This document shows positions 38,523-48,800 of a stretch of 64,000 nt of DNA, piece after piece. The stretch is from Castellaniella sp. GTDB lineage: Bacteria; Pseudomonadota; Gammaproteobacteria; Burkholderiales; Burkholderiaceae_B. Below the pieces are notes generated by a model that was not told the origin of the DNA, made no database searches, and saw only the letters and a program-made list of their open reading frames with translations. The stretch spans positions 62,001 to 126,000 of the forward strand of contig JAHRWZ010000024.1 in assembly GCA_019104865.1 (NCBI GenBank), given 5' to 3'. The translations under genes and the position numbers were made by a program. The first letter of the stretch is position 1. Each line of letters starts with the position of its first letter.

Positions 38523-39914
38523 TTACCCAGGCTGGCGCACGGCTTGCCGCAACGCCGTCCGGACCCCTTCCTCGATCGTCGGGTGATAGAACGGCAGGTT
38601 CAGCATCTGGGGCACGGTCAATTCCATCTGCAAGGCCCAGGCCAACAGGTGCGCCACGTGTTCGGCATCCGGGCCGACCATTTCCGCGCCGATGAAGCGA
38701 TGATCGGCACGCCGCATGTAGACATGCAGCAAGCCCTGGTTGCGCAACATGACCCGTGAACGCCCCTGCCGCGTCCAGTCGACCGCGCCGGTCGCCATGC
38801 TGCCGGGGTCATAGGCCCTGAAGCCTCTTCCCACCTGCATGATCTGCGGATTGCTGAACACCACCGCCATTGGCGCGCGGCGCGGCAGCGCCTGGACGTT
38901 TGGCCAGGCTGCCGCATTGTGGCCGGCTAGCCGGCCATCATCGGACGCCTCGTGCTGAATCTCGTGCAGCCCGGTGACGTCGCCCGCCAGAAAGACCGGA
39001 TGCCCCCAGACCTGAAGCGTGCCGGGATCGAAATGCGGCATCCCCCGATCGTTCAGCGGCATGCTGGTGCGTTCCAGGTGCAGGGATTCCAGGACGGGCT
39101 GGCGTCCCGCGGTCAACAGCACCCGATCGAAGCGCTCTTGGGTTTCCGGGCTGTCGCCCACCGACCAGCCGATCACGGCCTGATCACCGTCGCGCCGTAC
39201 GGTCGTGACGTGGGCGCCCTGCACCAGATTCAGTTCCGGCGCCAGGAGTTCCACCGCGGTCGCCCGCACGGCGGGATCGGCCAGATGCGCAAAACTGCCC
39301 GAGCGATTCAGGACGCGCACCCGCACCCCCAACCGGGCCAGCGCCAGGCCCAATTCGACCCCGATCACGCCCGAACCGACCAGCAGCACACTGCGGGGCA
39401 GATCCCGCCAATCGAAGACATCGTCATTGACGATGGCCAGATCACCCAGCGGCTGATAGATGTCGGGAATGTTGGGCCGGGTACCCGTCGCCAGGATGAT
39501 TCTGCCGGCGTGGATCTCGTGCCCCTGATCGCTTTTCAGGACACCGTCGCGCAGAAACTCCACCCGCGCATCCAGCCGGTGTTCCGGAGGCATGGCCTGG
39601 ACATCGTCGACCACGAAGCCGACGAAGCGGTCCCGTTCGCGGCGTACGCGATCCATGACCGCCACGCCGTCCACCCGCGGCGCGCCGGACGCCGTGATAC
39701 CAAAGCCAGGGGCATGGCGGATCGCGGCAGCGGCCTCGGCGGCGGCGATCAACAGCTTGGATGGCATGCAACCCACCCGGGCGCACATGGTGCCATGCGG
39801 ACCGCTCTCGATCAGCAAAGGCTTCAGGCCGGCATCCCGCACAGCGCGGTACGCCGGCAGGCCGGCGGAACCGGCCCCGACGATAGCAACATCACAATCG
39901 ATTCTCTGGCCCAA
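38523..39914 (-). CDS. Flavoprotein disulfide reductase (Lpd/glutathione-reductase family), copZ-linked
   Basis: The 463-residue protein is a class I FAD/NAD(P)-dependent disulfide oxidoreductase. It has the FAD motif VAIVGAGSAGLPAY, the redox pair Cys44 and Cys49 in CARVGCMPSK, the nucleotide-binding LLVGSGVIGVELGLALARLG, the second FAD motif VFLAGDVTG, and the catalytic HPT-x-EE at residues 444-449. It lacks the C-terminal cysteine pair and the N-terminal metal domain of mercuric reductase. The start is TTG, supported by a strong AAGGAG site at 39921-39926, six bases upstream. It lies 30 bases after copZ on the same strand. A glutathione-reductase-like gene (gorB) is known in the copper-induced copZ operon of Bordetella pertussis; this is probably its counterpart. 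The substrate is not determined. Confidence 0.85.
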   Translation of the reverse strand: MGQRIDCDVAIVGAGSAGLPAYRAVRDAGLKPLLIESGPHGTMCARVGCMPSKLLIAAAEAAAAIRHAPGFGITASGAPRVDGVAVMDRVRRERDRFVGFVVDDVQAMPPEHRLDARVEFLRDGVLKSDQGHEIHAGRIILATGTRPNIPDIYQPLGDLAIVNDDVFDWRDLPRSVLLVGSGVIGVELGLALARLGVRVRVLNRSGSFAHLADPAVRATAVELLAPELNLVQGAHVTTVRRDGDQAVIGWSVGDSPETQERFDRVLLTAGRQPVLESLHLERTSMPLNDRGMPHFDPGTLQVWGHPVFLAGDVTGLHEIQHEASDDGRLAGHNAAAWPNVQALPRRAPMAVVFSNPQIMQVGRGFRAYDPGSMATGAVDWTRQGRSRVMLRNQGLLHVYMRRADHRFIGAEMVGPDAEHVAHLLAWALQMELTVPQMLNLPFYHPTIEEGVRTALRQAVRQPG

Positions 39915-39944
39915 CGCGATCTCCTTGACGAGTGTGGACAGACA

Positions 39945-40145
39945 CTAGGCCGGCTGGACGTCGTAGCCTTCCTCGGCAATCGCGGCCTGAAGCGCCGGCG
40001 CGGCCGCGGCCGACTCGACCGTGACCCGATGGTTTGCCAGATCGGTCGAGACCGTCGCGTCCGGCGCCACCGCGCGGACCGCCTGGGTGATGGTTTGCAC
40101 GCAATGATTGCAGGTCATGTCGGAAACAATGAATTCGGTTTTCAT
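39945..40145 (-). CDS. copZ: Copper chaperone CopZ (HMA domain)
   Basis: CopZ binds Cu(I) in the cytoplasm and passes it to the copper ATPase or buffers it. The 66-residue protein is a single ferredoxin-like heavy-metal-associated domain, MKTEFIVSDMTCNHCVQTIT, with the metal ligands Cys12 and Cys15, and ends YDVQPA. I chose ATG 40145; an upstream in-frame start at 40193 would lie within the promoter region. It is divergent from copA, and a CueR-like promoter directly upstream points at it. Confidence 0.93.
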   Translation of the reverse strand: MKTEFIVSDMTCNHCVQTITQAVRAVAPDATVSTDLANHRVTVESAAAAPALQAAIAEEGYDVQPA

Positions 40146-40176
40146 GGATGAAGCCTCGTGAGTAGGAACACCAGTC

Positions 40177-40207
40177 ATGTTAAACCTTGCCACAGGGGAA
40201 GACTCAA
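40177..40207 (-). promoter_or_regulatory. copZ: CueR-type promoter of copZ
   Basis: On the minus strand TTGAGT (40207-40202) and TAACAT (40182-40177) are separated by 19 bases, the overlong spacing typical of MerR-family promoters. The spacer holds an imperfect dyad, CTTCCCC-TGTG-GCAAGG, that closely resembles the E. coli copA operator (CTTCCCCTTGCTGGAAGG). The predicted start lies about 25-30 bases before the copZ ATG. The cueR gene is on the other side of copA. Confidence 0.72.
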
Positions 40208-40240
40208 GCGGGCGGCCCGGATATTTCTGTCGAGAACACG

Positions 40241-40273
40241 GCTTGACCTTACCACAAGGTCAAGCCTGATCCT
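40241..40273 (+). promoter_or_regulatory. copA: CueR-type promoter of copA with a perfect dyad
   Basis: gcttgacctt (40241-40250) and aaggtcaagc (40256-40265) form a perfect 10-base inverted repeat with a 5-base centre. It contains a TTGACC -35 box at 40243-40248, followed after 19 bases by GATCCT (40268-40273) as a weak -10. The pattern (TTGACCTT..AAGG within a 19-base spacer) is that of copper-responsive MerR-family promoters. The symmetric dyad could also serve the minus strand. It lies 30 bases before the chosen copA start. Confidence 0.65.
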
Positions 40274-40303
40274 ACAATCATCATCATGAATCGGAGTCTC
40301 ACC

Positions 40304-42571
40304 ATGCCCCCCCTGTCCGCCCAATCCGTCCTCGATCTGGAGGTCGAGGGCATGACCTGCGCCTCCTGCGTCCGCCGCGTCGAAACGGCCCTGGCGAAGG
40401 TCCCGGGTGTGGCCCAGGCCAACGTCAACCTGGCGACCCGCAGCGCCCATGTCACGCTGATGCCCGAAGGCGCCGATCCGCAGGCCCTGATTGCCGCCAT
40501 TGCAAAGCGCGGCTACCAGGCACAGTTGCGCCAGCCGGAAGCCGCGCGCAACGTGCCGGCCGACGAGGAATATCGGGCGGCAGGCCGACGTTTCGCCCTG
40601 GCGCTACTGCTGACGCTGCCAGTCTTTCTGCTGGAAATGGGGGGGCATCTGATCCCCGCCCTGCATCACATGATCCAGGCCCGGATCGACATGCAAACCC
40701 TGACCTGGCTCGAATTCGCGCTGGCCACCCTGACCCTGGCCGGGCCGGGCCGGCAGTTCTTCACCCGGGGCTTCAAGGCCTTGTGGCATCTGGGGCCCGA
40801 CATGAATACGCTGGTAGCCCTGGGTGCCGGCAGCGCCTGGCTCTATTCCACGTTGGTCACGTTCGCCCCGACCTGGTTCCCGCCCGAATCCCGCCATCTG
40901 TATTTCGAGGCGGCCGCCGTGGTGGTGACACTGATCCTGCTGGGCCGTTGGCTCGAAGCGCGGGCGCGGGGACAGGCCGGTTCGGCGATCCGCCACCTGC
41001 TGGACCTGCAACCACGCACCGCCTGGGTACGCCACGAAGGGGGCTGGTCCGAACAGCCGCTGGATGCATTGGCGGTCGGCGACGAACTGCGCGTGCGGCC
41101 CGGTGAGAAGGTCCCCGTCGATGGCTCCGTCATCGAGGGAGAATCCTGGATCGATGAATCGATGATCACCGGCGAACCCATGCCGGTCACACGCGTCATC
41201 GGCGACCGGCTGATCGGCGGCACGCTGAACACGCGCGGCAGTCTGGTGATGCGCGCGACGCAGGTCGGCGCCGATACCGTGCTGGCGCACATCGTCCGCA
41301 TGGTCGAGCAGGCACAGGGCGCCAAACTGCCCATCCAGCGCCTGGTGGACCGGGTCACCGGCTGGTTCGTGCCCGCAGTCATGGCCCTGGCGGTCCTGGC
41401 CTTCATGGGCTGGCTTTTCTGGGGGCCGGAGCCCCGGCTCACCCATGCGCTGATCGCGGGCGTGGCGGTGCTCATCATCGCCTGCCCCTGCGCCATGGGC
41501 CTGGCCACACCGATCTCGATCATGGTGGCGACCGGGCGCGCAGCTGGACTGGGTATCATCTTTCGTCAGGGTGACGCGCTGCAGCGCTTGCGCAACGCCC
41601 GGGTGGTCGCTTTCGACAAGACCGGCACCCTGACCCAGGGGCACCCGGCGCTTGCGGATGTCCTGGCCTTTGATGGCCTGGATCGCGTCACCCTGCTGAC
41701 GGCTGTGGCCTCGGTGCAAAACGCCTCGGAACATCCTATCGCGCGGGCCATCCTGGAAGCCGCCACCGCCGAGCAGCTGCCGCTGGCGCCCGTCGAGGAC
41801 TTCACGGCGCTCACGGGCGCCGGGGTCCGGGGACGCGTCGCCGGGCACGACTGGCTTCTGGGCAACGAGGCGCTGATGCGCGATCACGGTGTTCCGGTCG
41901 ATGCGGTCGCTCAAACCCGGATACGAGATCTGGCCAGCCAGGGCAAGACCGCCTTTCTGGCAGCTCACGATGGCCGGCTGGCTGGCGTGCTGGCCGTGGC
42001 GGATCCGGTTCGTCCCAGTGCCCGCTCAGCCATCGCACGGCTGCATGCGCTGGGACTGAAGACCGCCCTCATCACCGGCGACCACGAGGCGACGGCCCGG
42101 GCGGTCGCGACAGAGCTGGGCATCGACATCATCCATGCGCAGACGCTGCCGGAACACAAGGCTGCCATCCTGCAGACGCTGCAGCGCGAGATCGGTCCGC
42201 TGGCTTTCGTCGGCGACGGCATCAACGACGCCCCGGCACTGGCGACCGCCGACGTGGGGATCGCCATTGGCCAGGGCACGGATGTGGCGATCGAATCGGC
42301 CGACGTCGTGCTGATGAACGAAGACCTGAATTCAGTGGCCAGAACGGTGACCCTGTCGCGTCTGACGCTGCGCAATATCGCCCAGAACCTGTTCTGGGCC
42401 TTTGCCTACAACGCGGCGCTGATCCCGGTGGCGGCGGGTGCCATCTACCCGTTCACCGGCGTGCAGCTGTCACCCATGCTGGGGGCCGGCGCGATGGCGC
42501 TGTCCAGCGTCTTCGTTGTCACCAACGCACTGCGTCTGAAATGGCAAACTTTGGAGCGCGATCATGCTTGA
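40304..42571 (+). CDS. copA: Copper-exporting P1B-type ATPase
   Basis: CopA pumps Cu(I) from the cytoplasm to the periplasm. The 755-residue protein has one N-terminal metal-binding domain with MTCASC at residues 17-22, eight predicted membrane helices, the actuator motif ITGEPMPV, the transport-site motif CPC in [13 protein letters not shown], the phosphorylation motif DKTGTLTQG, the SEHPIA motif of P1B pumps and [11 protein letters not shown] chose ATG 40304, which has GGAG seven bases upstream and suits the predicted transcription start; another ATG lies six codons earlier without a ribosome site. cueR overlaps the 3' end. Confidence 0.95.
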   Translation: MPPLSAQSVLDLEVEGMTCASCVRRVETALAKVPGVAQANVNLATRSAHVTLMPEGADPQALIAAIAKRGYQAQLRQPEAARNVPADEEYRAAGRRFALALLLTLPVFLLEMGGHLIPALHHMIQARIDMQTLTWLEFALATLTLAGPGRQFFTRGFKALWHLGPDMNTLVALGAGSAWLYSTLVTFAPTWFPPESRHLYFEAAAVVVTLILLGRWLEARARGQAGSAIRHLLDLQPRTAWVRHEGGWSEQPLDALAVGDELRVRPGEKVPVDGSVIEGESWIDESMITGEPMPVTRVIGDRLIGGTLNTRGSLVMRATQVGADTVLAHIVRMVEQAQGAKLPIQRLVDRVTGWFVPAVMALAVLAFMGWLFWGPEPRLTHALIAGVAVLIIACPCAMGLATPISIMVATGRAAGLGIIFRQGDALQRLRNARVVAFDKTGTLTQGHPALADVLAFDGLDRVTLLTAVASVQNASEHPIARAILEAATAEQLPLAPVEDFTALTGAGVRGRVAGHDWLLGNEALMRDHGVPVDAVAQTRIRDLASQGKTAFLAAHDGRLAGVLAVADPVRPSARSAIARLHALGLKTALITGDHEATARAVATELGIDIIHAQTLPEHKAAILQTLQREIGPLAFVGDGINDAPALATADVGIAIGQGTDVAIESADVVLMNEDLNSVARTVTLSRLTLRNIAQNLFWAFAYNAALIPVAAGAIYPFTGVQLSPMLGAGAMALSSVFVVTNALRLKWQTLERDHA

Positions 42572-43076
42572 GTCTCATGCACCGGATCTCATCGAGGCCC
42601 ACGCCAGCCAGGACACCCCTGCGGCAAACGGCCTGCATACCATCGGAGACGCGGCTGTCCACACCGGGCTGAGTCCCAAGATGATCCGCTATTACGAAAG
42701 CCTGGGAATACTCACCCCCCAGGGGCGCAGCACGGCAGGCTATCGGCTGTACAACGAGGCCGACCTGCATGCCCTGCGCTTCATCCGCACAGCCCGGGAA
42801 CTGGGATTCTCGCTCAAGCAGATCGCCGAACTGACCGATCTGTGGCGCGACCACCACCGCGCCAGCGCCGAGGTCAAGCGGCTGGCCCTGGCCCATATCG
42901 ACGCCCTGGAGGCCAAGGCGGCCTTGTTGCAGAGCATGGCCGGGACCTTGCGCACCCTGGCCCGGCATTGTCACGGAGACGATCGTCCGGATTGTCCGAT
43001 TCTGGAAGGCCTGGCGGGTGACATCGAAGTCCCGGGCCTCGGCCCGCACCGGCGCGCTGGCGGCATCCGCGGCTAA
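42564..43076 (+). CDS. cueR: Copper-responsive MerR-family regulator CueR
   Basis: CueR activates copA and related promoters when it binds Cu(I). The 170-residue protein has a winged helix at about residues 24-92 ([20 protein letters not shown] then [16 protein letters not shown]), a dimerisation coiled coil (about 100-135) and the copper loop Cys136-x7-Cys144 in [14 protein letters not shown], the arrangement that marks Cu(I) sensors of this family. There is an unusual N-terminal extension of about 23 residues before the helix-turn-helix. The start at 42564 overlaps the copA stop by 8 bases and has GGAG upstream; later starts would trim the extension. Feedback on the copA and copZ promoters is inferred. 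Confidence 0.92.
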   Translation: MLESHAPDLIEAHASQDTPAANGLHTIGDAAVHTGLSPKMIRYYESLGILTPQGRSTAGYRLYNEADLHALRFIRTARELGFSLKQIAELTDLWRDHHRASAEVKRLALAHIDALEAKAALLQSMAGTLRTLARHCHGDDRPDCPILEGLAGDIEVPGLGPHRRAGGIRG

Positions 43077-43100
43077 AAGCGGCGGCCGCCGAACGGGCGT

Positions 43101-43682
43101 TCAGCCCTCGATCAGGGGCGCATGCCACTCGTGCACGAAATCCCGATAATCGGGCCGCTGGGCGGGGCGCACGGGCTCGATCGGCGTCCCCAGGGCCACG
43201 TAGCCCATGAAATGGTCATCCAGGGCATCGAATCCCAAGGCTTCACCCAGGCCACCCAGATAGGTGCCCAGGCCAGTGCTCCAGAATCCGTGAAAGCCCA
43301 GCGCGTGGGCCGCATTGAGCATGTTCATGACGGCGGCGGACACCGAAAGTCGGCTTTCTTCCTGGGGAATCCGGCCATTCGGATCGGGCCGACAGGCAAT
43401 CAGGATCAGCAGCGGCACCCGCGACAGCCATTTGCGCGCGTTGTCGACCTTGGGCTGCGGCAACGGTTTGCCCTCGGCCAGCCCGACACGCACGGCGACG
43501 TCGACGACAGCCGGGATGTCGGCGCCGCGCACGATGGCGAAGCGCCAGGGATGGATCGCCCCATGGTCGGGCGCGCGAACAGCAGCCTGCAGGATCAGGT
43601 CGAGCTGCGCGTCGGTCGGGCCCGGCGCCTGCACGAATTTGACCGATTGGCGGCTCAGCAGCGAGTCAATGGTGGCGGACAT
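43101..43682 (-). CDS. Nitroreductase-family flavoprotein (YdjA-like)
   Basis: The 193-residue protein is a small FMN-dependent nitroreductase-fold enzyme. It shows the FMN-binding start SLLSRQSVKFVQAPGPTDAQ, RAPDHGAIHPWRFAIVRG, and the C-terminal GFHGFWSTGLGTYL and YVALGTP segments of the YdjA subgroup. Its natural substrate is unknown; the family reduces nitro compounds and quinones with NAD(P)H. ATG 43682 has CGGAG about 7 bases upstream. It lies 30 bases downstream of pdxJ and is probably the last gene of the efflux operon transcript. Confidence 0.85.
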   Translation of the reverse strand: MSATIDSLLSRQSVKFVQAPGPTDAQLDLILQAAVRAPDHGAIHPWRFAIVRGADIPAVVDVAVRVGLAEGKPLPQPKVDNARKWLSRVPLLILIACRPDPNGRIPQEESRLSVSAAVMNMLNAAHALGFHGFWSTGLGTYLGGLGEALGFDALDDHFMGYVALGTPIEPVRPAQRPDYRDFVHEWHAPLIEG

Positions 43683-43712
43683 GGAAACTCCGGAAACAGA
43701 CAATCAGGGGGA

Positions 43713-44438
43713 TCAAGGCCGGGCGGCCTGGATCATCAGCGCCTTCATGCGCCGGATGGCGGGTTCCCAGCCATCGAACACGGCCTGCGCCACGATGGCA
43801 TGGCCGATATTCAGTTCGGCGATGCCCGGCAGCGCGGCGATGGGCTGCACATTGTCGTAATGCAGGCCGTGGCCGGCATTGACCCGCAGGCCTTCCCCGA
43901 CGCCCACCGCGATGGCGGCGCGCAGCCGTTCCAGCTGCGCGGCCTGCCGCGCCGCATCGGCCGCATCCGCATATGCGCCGGTATGCAGTTCGATGACCCG
44001 CGCGCCAGCGCGCACGGCAGCGGCGATCTGGTCGGCTTCGGGGTCGATGAACAGCGACACCCGGATGCCGGCACTGTGCAGGCGGGACACGGCGGAGCGC
44101 ACTTCGTCGAAGCGGCCCAGGACGTCCAGCCCGCCCTCCGTGGTCAGCTCACGGCGATTCTCGGGTACCAGACACACGTCCTGCGGCCCGATGGCGCAGG
44201 CGATCTCCAACATCTCTGGTGTAATGGCGCATTCCAGATTCATGCGGGTGCGCAGCGCCGGACGAATGGCGCGCACGTCCGCGTCCTGAATGTGGCGCCG
44301 GTCCTCGCGCAGATGCAGGGTGATCAGGTCGGCGCCCGCGTCTTCCGCGCGCAGGGCCGCTTGCAGGGGATCAGGATAGGTCGTCAGCCGCTGCTGGCGC
44401 AGCGTAGCCACATGATCGATATTGACGCCCAGTTCCAT
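43713..44438 (-). CDS. pdxJ: Pyridoxine 5'-phosphate synthase
   Basis: PdxJ condenses 3-amino-2-oxopropyl phosphate with 1-deoxyxylulose 5-phosphate to pyridoxine 5'-phosphate. The 241-residue TIM-barrel protein begins [20 protein letters not shown], followed by [20 protein letters not shown], the conserved [31 protein letters not shown] and [13 protein letters not shown]. The ATG at 44438 shares one base with the stop of the upstream efflux gene (TGATG); a TTG one codon earlier is also in frame. In many relatives pdxJ is near recO and acpS, so this context is unusual. Confidence 0.95.
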   Translation of the reverse strand: MELGVNIDHVATLRQQRLTTYPDPLQAALRAEDAGADLITLHLREDRRHIQDADVRAIRPALRTRMNLECAITPEMLEIACAIGPQDVCLVPENRRELTTEGGLDVLGRFDEVRSAVSRLHSAGIRVSLFIDPEADQIAAAVRAGARVIELHTGAYADAADAARQAAQLERLRAAIAVGVGEGLRVNAGHGLHYDNVQPIAALPGIAELNIGHAIVAQAVFDGWEPAIRRMKALMIQAARP

Positions 44439-45874
44439 CAACCGTTCCCCTTGGTGGGCAGATCCTCCGCGGACCAGCCGCCGCCCAGCGCCTTATAGAG
44501 TTCCACGCGATTGGCCAGCGCAGCGGCACCCAGCTGGATGAACTGCTGCTGCACCGCGTACAGATTGACCTGCGCCGTCTGCACCTGCAGGAAGCTGTCG
44601 ACCCCCGTTTCGTAGCGAACCTGGGAGAGTTTCAGCGCCTGCAGGGCCGACGCTTCGGTCGCGCGCACGGCGTCCAGCTGGCGACTGTAGGTCGCTTCGC
44701 CGGCCAGGCCGTCGGCCACTTCGCGAAATGCCGTCTGGATGGCCTTTTCATACGAAGACACGGCGATCTTCTGGTTGGCCTTGGCCAGATCCAGGCCGCC
44801 CTTGACGCCGCCTGCAAACAGCGGCGTCTGGACCTGCGGCGCGAACTGCCAATACCGGGTGCCGCTGCCGAACAGGGATCCCAGTTCCGGACTGGCGAAT
44901 CCCAGCAGGCCTGTCAGGGTGATGCGCGGGAAGAAGGCGGCACGCGCGGCCCCGATCCGCGCATCGGCCGACTTCAGGTCGTGTTCGGCACCGATGATGT
45001 CGGGGCGGCGCTCGAGCAACTGGGACGGCAGACCTGCGGGAATCGACTGCACCAGCTGGTCGCGGCCAAACGGCAACGCAGCTGGCAGGCCATCCGGCAC
45101 CGGCGTTCCCAGGATCAGCGCAAGCGCATTATTGGCCTGGGACATGGCGCGCTCGGTGGCCACCAGATTGGCCCGCACGCTATCGACTTGCCCCTTGGCC
45201 TGGGCAAGGTCCAGATCGGAGGCCACGCCGGCATTGAACTGGGCCTGCACCAGCTGCAAGGTGCCCTGCCGTGCCTGCAGCGTCTTTTCCGTGAGATCGC
45301 GCAGGGACTGCGCCGAACGCAGCGTGAAATAGGCTTCCGCCGTCTGGGCGATCAGCCCCAACTGCACGGTGCGCCGCGCTTCCTCGGTGGACAGATACTG
45401 CTGATAAGCGGATTCACTGAGATTGCGCACGCGGCCGAAGAAATCCAGCTCGAACGCGGTCATGCCGACGCCGGCAATGAAGCTGCGGTTGACGGCCGAT
45501 GAATCCGGCCCCCCATTGCGCATCTGGGGTGGCAGGTGGGTCGCCGATTCCGTCCCCTGCAGGCCGATCGTGGGCAGGCGGTCGCTCTGCGCGATGCCGA
45601 ACTGCGCGCGCGCGGCCTCGACCCGCTGCACGGCGATGCGCAGATCGCGGTTGTTGTGCAGTGCCAGTTCGATCAGCGCCTGCAAGCGCTGATCGAGGAA
45701 CACGTCACGCCAGGCCGGCAACGCCGCCGAAGCAGCCGTTGTGGCCGTGTCCGGAAACTGATCCGGCACCGGGGTGGCCGGCCGATGATAGGTCGGCGCC
45801 AGCGAGCAGGCGCCTAGCGCCAGACACAGGACGGTCATCGCCCCTAGCCGCCCTTGTCGCATCGAAGTCTTCAT
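44438..45874 (-). CDS. Outer-membrane efflux lipoprotein (OprM/NodT family)
   Basis: This is the outer-membrane channel of a tripartite efflux pump. The 478-residue protein has a lipoprotein signal with lipobox LGAC (modified Cys23), then [19 protein letters not shown], typical of the NodT family, and two outer-membrane-factor repeats rich in alpha-helical Ala/Gln/Arg, with [20 protein letters not shown] between them. Its ATG overlaps the stop of the RND gene as ATGA. It forms one operon with the two upstream genes. Confidence 0.93.
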   Translation of the reverse strand: MKTSMRQGRLGAMTVLCLALGACSLAPTYHRPATPVPDQFPDTATTAASAALPAWRDVFLDQRLQALIELALHNNRDLRIAVQRVEAARAQFGIAQSDRLPTIGLQGTESATHLPPQMRNGGPDSSAVNRSFIAGVGMTAFELDFFGRVRNLSESAYQQYLSTEEARRTVQLGLIAQTAEAYFTLRSAQSLRDLTEKTLQARQGTLQLVQAQFNAGVASDLDLAQAKGQVDSVRANLVATERAMSQANNALALILGTPVPDGLPAALPFGRDQLVQSIPAGLPSQLLERRPDIIGAEHDLKSADARIGAARAAFFPRITLTGLLGFASPELGSLFGSGTRYWQFAPQVQTPLFAGGVKGGLDLAKANQKIAVSSYEKAIQTAFREVADGLAGEATYSRQLDAVRATEASALQALKLSQVRYETGVDSFLQVQTAQVNLYAVQQQFIQLGAAALANRVELYKALGGGWSAEDLPTKGNG

Positions 45875-48800
45875 GTACGGTCTCCCATGCTGGACTCGTC
45901 TACAGCAGGAATGTGGGCTGCCTGATGGCCCAGGAGCTTGGGTTTGGTCTTGAACAATTTCAGAATCACCACAAAGAATGTCGGCACGAAAATCACGGCC
46001 AGCGGCGTTGCTGCCAGCATACCGCCCATCACACCCAGGCCGACTGCGTTCTGACTGGCGGCACCGGCGCCATTGGCCAGCACCAGCGGCACCACCCCCA
46101 GGATGAAGGCAAAGGACGTCATCAGGATCGGACGGAAACGTAGCCGGGCCCCCTCGATGGCCGCTTCCTTCAGGCCAGCCCCGCTGGCATACAGATCCTT
46201 GGCGAATTCCACGATCAGAATGGCGTTCTTGGCCGCCAGACCAATCACGGTCACCATCCCGACCTGGAAGTACACATCGTTGGACTTGCCCATCAGACTA
46301 CTGAGCAGCACCGCCCCGAGCATGCCTAGCGGCACGGCCAGCATCACCGACAGCGGGATTGCCCAGCTTTCGTACAAGGCCGCAAGCACCATGAAGATCA
46401 CCAGCACGGACAGGCCCATCAGGATCAGGGACTGGCTGCCCGCCTGGATCTCCTGGTAGGACAGACCGGTCCATTCGTAGCCCAGGCCGCCAGGCAACTG
46501 GGCGACGAGGCGCTCCATCTCGGTCATGGCCTGGCCGGTGGAATAACCCGGTGCCGCGGAACCGCTGATCCGGATGGATTCGTAGCCGTTGTAGCGCACC
46601 ACCTGAACCGGCCCCGAGCTCCAGCTCACGGACACGAATGAGGATAGCGGCACCATCCCGCCCTGGGCGTTGACCGCATTCAACCTGAGAATGTCGTCGG
46701 GATTCATGCGCTCGGCCTGGTCAGCCTGCACCCAGATGTTCTGCACCCACCCCTGGTTCGTGAACTTGCCCACGTATGCCGAGCCGATCGCAGTGGAAAT
46801 CAGGTTTGCAGCCTCGGAAAAGTCCACGCCCAGCGCGGCGGCCTTGGCGCGGTCGATCTGGATGCGCAGTTGCGGCCCGGCCCCCAGGCCCGTGATCCGG
46901 GTCTGGGCCAGGATCGGACTTTGCGCCGCCATCCCCAGCAATTGCTGAGCGGCCGCCTGCAGGGCAGTGTGCCCCACCCCACCCCGATCCTCGAGGCGTA
47001 GATCGAAGCCCGAGGCATTGCCCAGAGATGAGATGGCTGGCGGCGTGATTGCGATCACCATCGAATCCGGCAGGCCGAAGAGCAACTTGCCCATGGCGGC
47101 CCCGGAAATGGCCTGTGCCGCGTCTCCGGGCGCCTTGCGTTGGGAAAAATCCTTCAGCGGAACGAAGACGATGGCCGCGTTCAGACCATTGCCATTGAAG
47201 CTGAACCCCTGGACCGCGATGACGTTGGCCACCTGGGGCAGGTTCATGAAGTAGTGTTCGACTTTCTGGATGATGTCCATCGTGCGGCTCGACGTCGCAC
47301 CCGACGGCAGCTCGATGTTGGCGATCACGTAGCCCTGGTCCTCGTCCGGCAGGAACGAACTGGGCAGGCGTGCGTACATCCAGCCCATCACCACGACCAG
47401 CAGGGCGAACACCAGCATCATGCGCAGCGACCGCTTCAGGCTGCGCCCCACCCAACCGGTATAGCGCTGCGTCCCCCGGTGGAAGAACCGGTTGAACCAG
47501 CCGAAGAAACCGCGTTTGGCCTCCTGGTGCCCTTTGGGAATGGGCTTCAGGATGGTCGCGCACAACGCCGGCGTGAAGCTGAGGGCCAGGAACGCCGAAA
47601 ACAGGATCGACACGGCCATGGCGACCGAGAACTGGCGATAGATCACCCCCACCGAACCGGACATGAAGGCCAGCGGCAGGAACACGGTGGTCAGCACCAG
47701 CGTCATTCCGACGATCGCACCGCTGATCTGCGGCATGGCCTTTTTCGTCGCCTCGCGCGGAGGCAGCCCTTCCTCGGCCATGATCCGTTCGACGTTTTCG
47801 ACCACCACGATTGCGTCATCCACCAGAATCCCGATGGCCAGCACCATGGCGAACATGGTCAGCACATTGATGGAGAATCCCAGCGCCAACATCACGGCGA
47901 AAGCCCCCAGGATCGCCACCGGCACCACCAGTGCCGGGATCAGGGTATAGCGCACATTCTGCAGGAAGATGAACATGACCACGAACACCAGCACCATGGC
48001 CTCGAACAGGGTATGCACCACCTGCTGGATCGACACATCGACGTACGGCGACGTGTCGTAGGGGATCTGGTACGTGATGTTGTCGGGGAAGAACTTCGAC
48101 AGCTCGGCCATCCTGGCTTTGGCCAGTTTCGCCGTTTCCAGCGCGTTGGCGGTCGGTGTCAGCGACAGGGCGAAGGCCGCCGTGGGCTTGCCGTTCAGGC
48201 GGGCACCGAACTGATAATTGTCCGACCCCAGTTCGACACGGGCGACATCCCGGATCCGCACGGACGAACCGTCCGGATTGGCACGCAGGACGATGTCGCC
48301 GAATTCCTCGGGTGTCTTCAGCTGGCCATTGACGATCAGGGGCGCGGCGACCCGCTGCGATTGGGGATTCGGCGGCGAGCCCAGGATGCCGCCGGAAATC
48401 ACCAGGTTCTGGGCTGCGATCGCCTGATTGACCTGGGCCATGCTCAGGCCATAGCCAACCAACTTCTGCGGATCCACCCAGACGCGCATCGCGCGCGGCG
48501 CGGCGAACAGCTGGAACTTGCCCACGCCCTTGACCCGCGACATGGGGTTCTGGATGTTGCGGGTGATGTAGTCGGCCAGTGCGGTCTGGTTCAGGGAGCC
48601 GTCCTTGGACGACAACGTGACCACCATCAGGAAGCTGGAATTGGATTGACTGACCTTCAGCCCCTGCTGCACGACCGCGGCGGGCAGCTTGGCCGTGACG
48701 TTGGACAGACGGTTCTGCACATCGACCTGAGCCAGATCGGGATTGGTGCCCGGCTCGAACGTCACCGTGATCTGCGCCTGGCCGTTGGAATCGCTGACCG

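Noticed and set aside
38523-39914. Reading the copZ-linked flavoprotein as mercuric reductase MerA
   Set aside because: No C-terminal cysteine pair, no fused HMA domain and no merT, merP or mercury-type merR nearby. The CueR copper loop and copper operators point to copper.
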